A stretch of DNA of 64,000 nucleotides from Rosellinia necatrix. Taxonomy: Eukaryota; Ascomycota; Sordariomycetes; Xylariales; Xylariaceae. Of the stretch, positions 59,383-64,000 are shown piece after piece. The stretch is taken from NCBI GenBank assembly GCA_021209875.1, contig JAGYVD010000004.1, positions 2,232,001 through 2,296,000 on the forward strand, given 5' to 3'. The first letter of the stretch is position 1, and each line of letters begins with the position of its first letter. The translations under genes were made by a program, and so were the position numbers. A model generated the notes under the pieces. That model was not told the origin of the DNA, made no database searches, and saw only the letters and a program-made list of their open reading frames with translations.

Positions 59383-62300
59383 TAATTACTTACTTTAACC
59401 GCACGTAGTCGTGTGCATCAACGTCATCACAAGCTGTGAGTTCTGCTATGGACTCTACCCAGAGGCTAAACTACAGTGGGATACAGAGTAAGCTCTATTA
59501 TAAGTGTCGAGAACATGAACCCAAGCAACTTACCATGTGACCATAAAAACAATCTCCACGTATTCTTGTAACGGTGCATTTATGTGCCCCTTCCTTTCAT
59601 TGGGTCTATCGGTAGCATTCATACAGAACGACATCGAAGCTCGCCAGCCCTCTTAAAGCAGCTACCTTGATACAGCCTGATAGCAGTTATACCTTATGCA
59701 TCGAGGCCATGTTACACTACATATTTGCATAAAACTTACAAGTTGTAGTACCAGTGCTGGTAGCATCACCCACTTTGGGTTGCACTAGTAGGTTTACTGA
59801 TGATACACGTACTCAATGGATAGTGACTGCAACGCAAACACGGCTTGCATTCATACTCACGTATTCTTACACGATGCGAGGGCTCTAATTCCAACCAATG
59901 AGGTTACAGCGGCTGCCCACCCCCTCGGTAGTGTATCTATGGGGTAGGTGGGCAGCAATGAGGGTATCCTCTGCTTATGCACATCCCTTTTTGTTCTTTC
60001 CATCCAGGAAAGCAACCGCCGACTAAAATCTTAAGGATAGCGAGAGTGGGACGCTTCAAGACAAAAGAGGCTGAACCTTCAAGATCAGTGTAACCCCATT
60101 TTCGGCCGGTACCCATGCTATTGCCATGACCGTTGGCGTTGGCGGAAGATGGTTAGTGTATGTTGTAGTCTAGTGGAGGCATGTACATGCATACATACCT
60201 GTTACTTGTAAGCACACTGCCTGCTGTACTGTAGTGTACGTATCTTTTCCGAAGTAAGCACCAAATGCTGTAAATAATGGGACACTACCTATTACGCGGC
60301 ACCACATTCTACACTATACAGAGTACCTACATGGCACTACCATAGCACTAGCCACCACTTCAGCACGATTGCATGCTAACATAGTGCATTGCTGGACTCT
60401 ACGTAGTAACCAAGCCTACCATCGATCTGAGGCGGCTTAGCCAGACAATACCTAAGTACGTAGGTGCTACTTGTATGTAGTTTAAGTACCAGGCAGGTTA
60501 GGTAGCATGTAGCCACCAAATTCACTTCCCAAACCTATCCCGGCTCCAAACTCAGGTGATACGTACACTACGCACTTGTAGCGCATGCCTTTTAGGCGGG
60601 CATCCGAAGGATTTCATGGTTATAGTTTTATCACCTTGTCCTATCCATTAGCAATAACTGTTACTCTAGGATAAGTGAGTGAGTGACCTTGTCTATTTTC
60701 TCGCCCTCCGCAAGAGTCAATTAATAATAGCCAATTTTGATAGTTGTAGTGTCAGCATTAGTCTATATACAGCATGCAGATGATACACGTAGAAGCAATA
60801 AGCGATTCAAGATAAATTGTGCATGTACAGACAAACATGGGAATTACTACTAATGGCTAGTAATTATTTGTAGTATAAGTAGGGACCATCTACCTACCTC
60901 CGAGACCCTACTTGTATGTAGTGTAGGTAGGTAGTACTGTGTTGTAGGTACCCTAGTTAGTTATAGCGAGCTGTACGACACTTTTTAAACTCTCAGGCGG
61001 GCCGAGCGGAATCGGATCACCTGCCCTATACTCCAAACTACAGGGCTCCGTCGCCGACAGCTCAAGTTCGTAATCTAAAATATCATCCTGCGGGCGAGGC
61101 CTAGCTGGATCTGGCCTGTTTCTAGTTTAATGCACTTGTTATCGTGATACCTGCATACGGACGGCACCACCACCCTGCCACCCATCTGATTCATCAGCAC
61201 CACAACACACACACACACTCACATATGCCTTCTTCCAGACCCCACCTCAAGCCACCACCCTATTATAGATAGCGTGCGCTATACCAGGTAGTGTGGTCGG
61301 GTTTGACGCTGTCCCTTCTCAGGTGCGGTCTATACGACTGTAGTGCCCGACAGTCACATTCAACAAAGACTTTTCACAACCCGAGAGGCCAGCCGAGGAA
61401 ACTGCCGGCGTGAACCGATGGGATTGGCGGATAAACACATCCCTTCCAAACTAGCTATGTATCTAATTGAGAGTCGAGAGGAGAGTTCGAACGTCTGCCT
61501 TGTCCCGAAATTTGTCAGTTCTCTTGGACCCCGGCTGGCAAGCTGGCTCGTCATCAGGACCATCGGCCGCTGTGAGCGCGACAGGCCCAACCAGGCACGG
61601 AACACCCTCACCCTGTGTACGCCACGACAGCTGTGCCAGGTGTTGCGTCATGATTAGCGCCGCTGTCGAGCGTAGTGCGCGGGTGAAGCGTGCCGAGTGG
61701 CGGTTCATCTTGCGGACGGCTTGCTCAGGCCATTTGGCGACAAATCCACCCTGGATACATACGTCCTTAGGCAGGCCCCTTCTGCCCATGCTACGATTCC
61801 CGTTGGCAAGGAGGCTCCAAGGATGTGGCACAGGCAAACTGTTTGCTGAAGGCTTGTATCTACCATACTGGCAGCCGCTCGAAGTCTCTTCCAGACCCAT
61901 GCATGGACAGAGTACACTCTGTGGTGGCATACAACCGCTTTCTCCCTGGAAGTTATCATGACTCACCCTTGCTTTTGCCAGGAAGCCGAAGAACAGTGAT
62001 CGCCGCGGCCAAGTCCGATGCAAGAGGAAAGTATGTATCGTTGCCTTTCGACGTATACTATGATCCTTGTAGATGGTTACGCCGCTCATACTCCGTCTTG
62101 ATATTGTCGACGATCACCAAGAACCAAACATCTCATCCGCCCCGAGACATCACCAACTTTCCAGGATCGTCCAATCGATGTGTCGCTCCAATTGTTACAC
62201 TCAATCCTACCTCTGCAAGCCGCGCATCAGATGTTATCACTGATCAAACCCGAGCCACCGAGCTCCCAGCTGTGTTAGATGGGACGGCTGACGGAGGCTA

Positions 62301-63248
62301 CGCCCCAAATTTTCGGAGGTTCAACGTCATGTCTAGACGGCTCCGGTGCTTTACTGGCCGATGGCTCCTGGCGCTGACAGGGCCTGGTTCGTGTGCCCAT
62401 ACCCCTTTGGGTCGGCTATGGGATGGCTTGTATGAAATCATGACAAGTTTAGGACACATAACTACATGAAATACCTATATGTATGTATATACACCATGCG
62501 TCTCGGCTTTCCTCAGGATGTTGCAACCCCTCCAGCCGACCATTATTCCTTTATCTCCGCCAGTCCAATTAAGTTACAGTCTAGCTGCCAGCCTATCCCA
62601 TTACACCCATGCTTCGTACCCTGATCATCTTACTACAGTTCCAGTCGCAGTCATTACCACCTCCCCCAAACTTCGTGTCTCGCGTGGATTCCCACCTCTG
62701 AGTCCCTATATGTCGGCGCTATAACGTCGCTCAATGATCCACTGAGTCTCACCGCCCATTATGTACTTAGCGATGATTGCAAGCTTGGCCAACCCGATTT
62801 TGTGCGATTCGCCAGGTGGTCCCTTGGTCCCATCCACATCGTCCAGGGGTTTTTTTTTTTTGTCACAGCCATCAGGTAGCTAGCTACTAACACAACACCA
62901 ATGCGCTATTTCCCCCGTCTGGCTAGGACAGCACAGGAGACACAGGGACGCTTGAAAGGTGATCAAAGGCGATCCCTGGCCGAGACCAGTCCTTACCCGC
63001 ATCCCGCCACACCCAAGAGATCATGTTGACGCCAAGCTTCCCATTTCTCTTCGTGATATTTGGTGCGCACGATGGTGCGTGATTACAGGTCAATCTAGGT
63101 ATGCAAGTCGGACCCCTACTGGACCATCAGTGGTCAGATCACGACGCTTGTGCCAACCGTATGATCTGTCCAATCACTCTAGAATCTGGCTGTAGCATCT
63201 TGACCATCAGTCATCAGCGCTCCTAGCAGACGCACACTGTTTATTAAG
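59383..63248. other. Gene-poor stretch
   Basis: No supported gene. TAGGTA clusters at about 60450-60510 and 60880-60960. Overlapping open frames on both strands at 61463-62469 carry no recognised domain. A T11 tract is at 62850-62861. Confidence 0.45.
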
Positions 63249-64000
63249 CTACCCAGCGAATCCCACCTGCACCACTCCATCCAAGCCTTCATGCCGAGTA
63301 TAACGCCCGAGCGCTTTGAAACCAATGTCGGTAAACCCCTCTTGTTGCACCTTGTAAGTAGCCAGCTGTACCGCAAAGCTAAGCTTCACCCGGATATCCC
63401 AGTCATGATCGTGGTGCAGGAACCCAAATAAGACCCCGGCAATGAACGTATCACCTGCTCCAACGGTGCTACCACCGCGACGCCATTAGCCTACACAGGC
63501 CTCCTGATTTTTCGCTTCGGGCTGATGTTCAAGGTGGCTTTCAAGCGGAGCAATAAGTGCAGCACAACGGGGACCTGTTAACTTACTCAACTACACGAAT
63601 CGACTGACCTGGCCGAGTCGCTGGGCAGGAAACGGCGACTCCGCCGGGCCACGAACACGCCGCGCCTTGTGAACCCCATGTACAAAATAAATGAGACCTA
63701 GCCGTTGTCTAGTCAGTGCCGGCGACGAACGGGGTGCAACTGTTGATGGCCATTGTCAATGGCTGATGGAACTCACCCTCTCCGGGCTTTCGCCGATTGG
63801 GCAACAAGGCATTCTTCGGCACTCGTGTACAGCTTACTCTGTATCATCATCGAGTCTTAGTCAACATAATAAGCCCTTGGAAGCTGTGGGTGGCAGTCTT
63901 AATCTCCAGCAGAGACGTACCTCAGCCCAACTGCGTGAAAAGAATACCACATCTGCCTCGGCCGCCAGAGTTTCCAGCCCTTCTCGGCCCGGTTTCTCGA
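63249..64000 (-). pseudogene. PfkB-family sugar kinase, 5' cut by window edge, in-frame stop
   Basis: The 3' part of a ribokinase/ketohexokinase-like gene. Proposed exons on the minus strand: 63921-64000 (continuing off the window), 63777-63838, 63609-63697 and 63249-63574. The spliced reading gives LAAEADVVFFSRSWAE, then LFCTWGSQGAAC, then the catalytic signature STVGAGDTFIAGVLFG (anion hole and catalytic Asp) and KVQQEGFTDIG near the end. All exon joins keep frame. A TAA at 63486-63488 lies in frame shortly before the signature. The only intron that could remove it would be 26 nt, too short to be likely. The stop differs from a Gln codon by one C-to-T in a CpA context. It may be a recent pseudogene, a sequence error, or a gene with unusual splicing. 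Confidence 0.65.

Noticed and set aside
59470..59640. Multicopper-oxidase-like fragment (NAPLQEYVEIVF)
   Set aside because: The sequence after the putative intron does not match the family and no copper-ligand motif was found.
61463..62469. Long overlapping open frames on both strands
   Set aside because: No recognisable motif, and both strands are equally open, as expected by chance in this composition.

Overview
The window looks like nuclear DNA of a filamentous ascomycete, most likely a Sordariomycete. Genes are monocistronic and carry short GT-AG introns (mostly 49-115 nt) with CTAAC/CTGAC-like branch sites. The gene set fits Pezizomycotina: an Ecp2/Hce2-type secreted protein, a DUF6601 membrane protein, a Zn2Cys6 regulator, Dsc ubiquitin ligase Tul1, fungal cyanase, Las1 and mitochondrial EF-Tu. 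Family names come from protein motifs recognised by eye; no database search was possible. Splice sites were chosen by reading frame and motif continuity.

Layout: 2-24 kb is gene-dense. In order it holds a DUF6601 membrane protein (+), an Hce2-like secreted protein (+), cyanase (-, 4 exons), NAD kinase (+, 3 exons), a secreted protein with several Lys-Arg sites (-, 4 exons), a TAP-like alpha/beta hydrolase (+, 4 exons), mitochondrial EF-Tu (+, 2 exons), an ERp38/TigA-type protein disulfide isomerase (+, 2 exons), a 75-residue HSBP1-like protein (-, 3 exons) and the Tul1/DscA E3 ligase (+, 1 exon). From 24 to 63 kb genes are sparse: a disordered Ser-rich protein at 31 kb (+), a Zn2Cys6 transcription factor at 39-42 kb (-), glyoxalase II at 43.5-44.9 kb (-, 8 exons), a doubtful small ORF at 45 kb (-), LAS1 at 46-47.7 kb (-) and a disordered acidic-tailed protein at 52-53.5 kb (-). 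A possible cysteine-rich exon lies at 59 kb. A PfkB sugar-kinase gene, cut by the right edge and carrying an in-frame stop, ends the window.

The genes do not form a pathway. They are mostly housekeeping (NADP supply, mitochondrial translation, ER folding, rRNA processing, methylglyoxal and cyanate detoxification, Golgi ubiquitination) with a few secreted or regulatory accessory genes. No biosynthetic cluster, CRISPR array, rRNA or convincing tRNA was seen. Intergenic DNA is rich in microsatellites and in a dispersed TACCTA/TAGGTA motif family. The most notable observations are a 6-nt microexon that encodes a zinc ligand of the transcription factor, the Lys-Arg-punctuated secreted protein, the PfkB gene with a CpA-to-TpA-type stop, and a perfect 22-bp palindrome inside a glyoxalase II intron.
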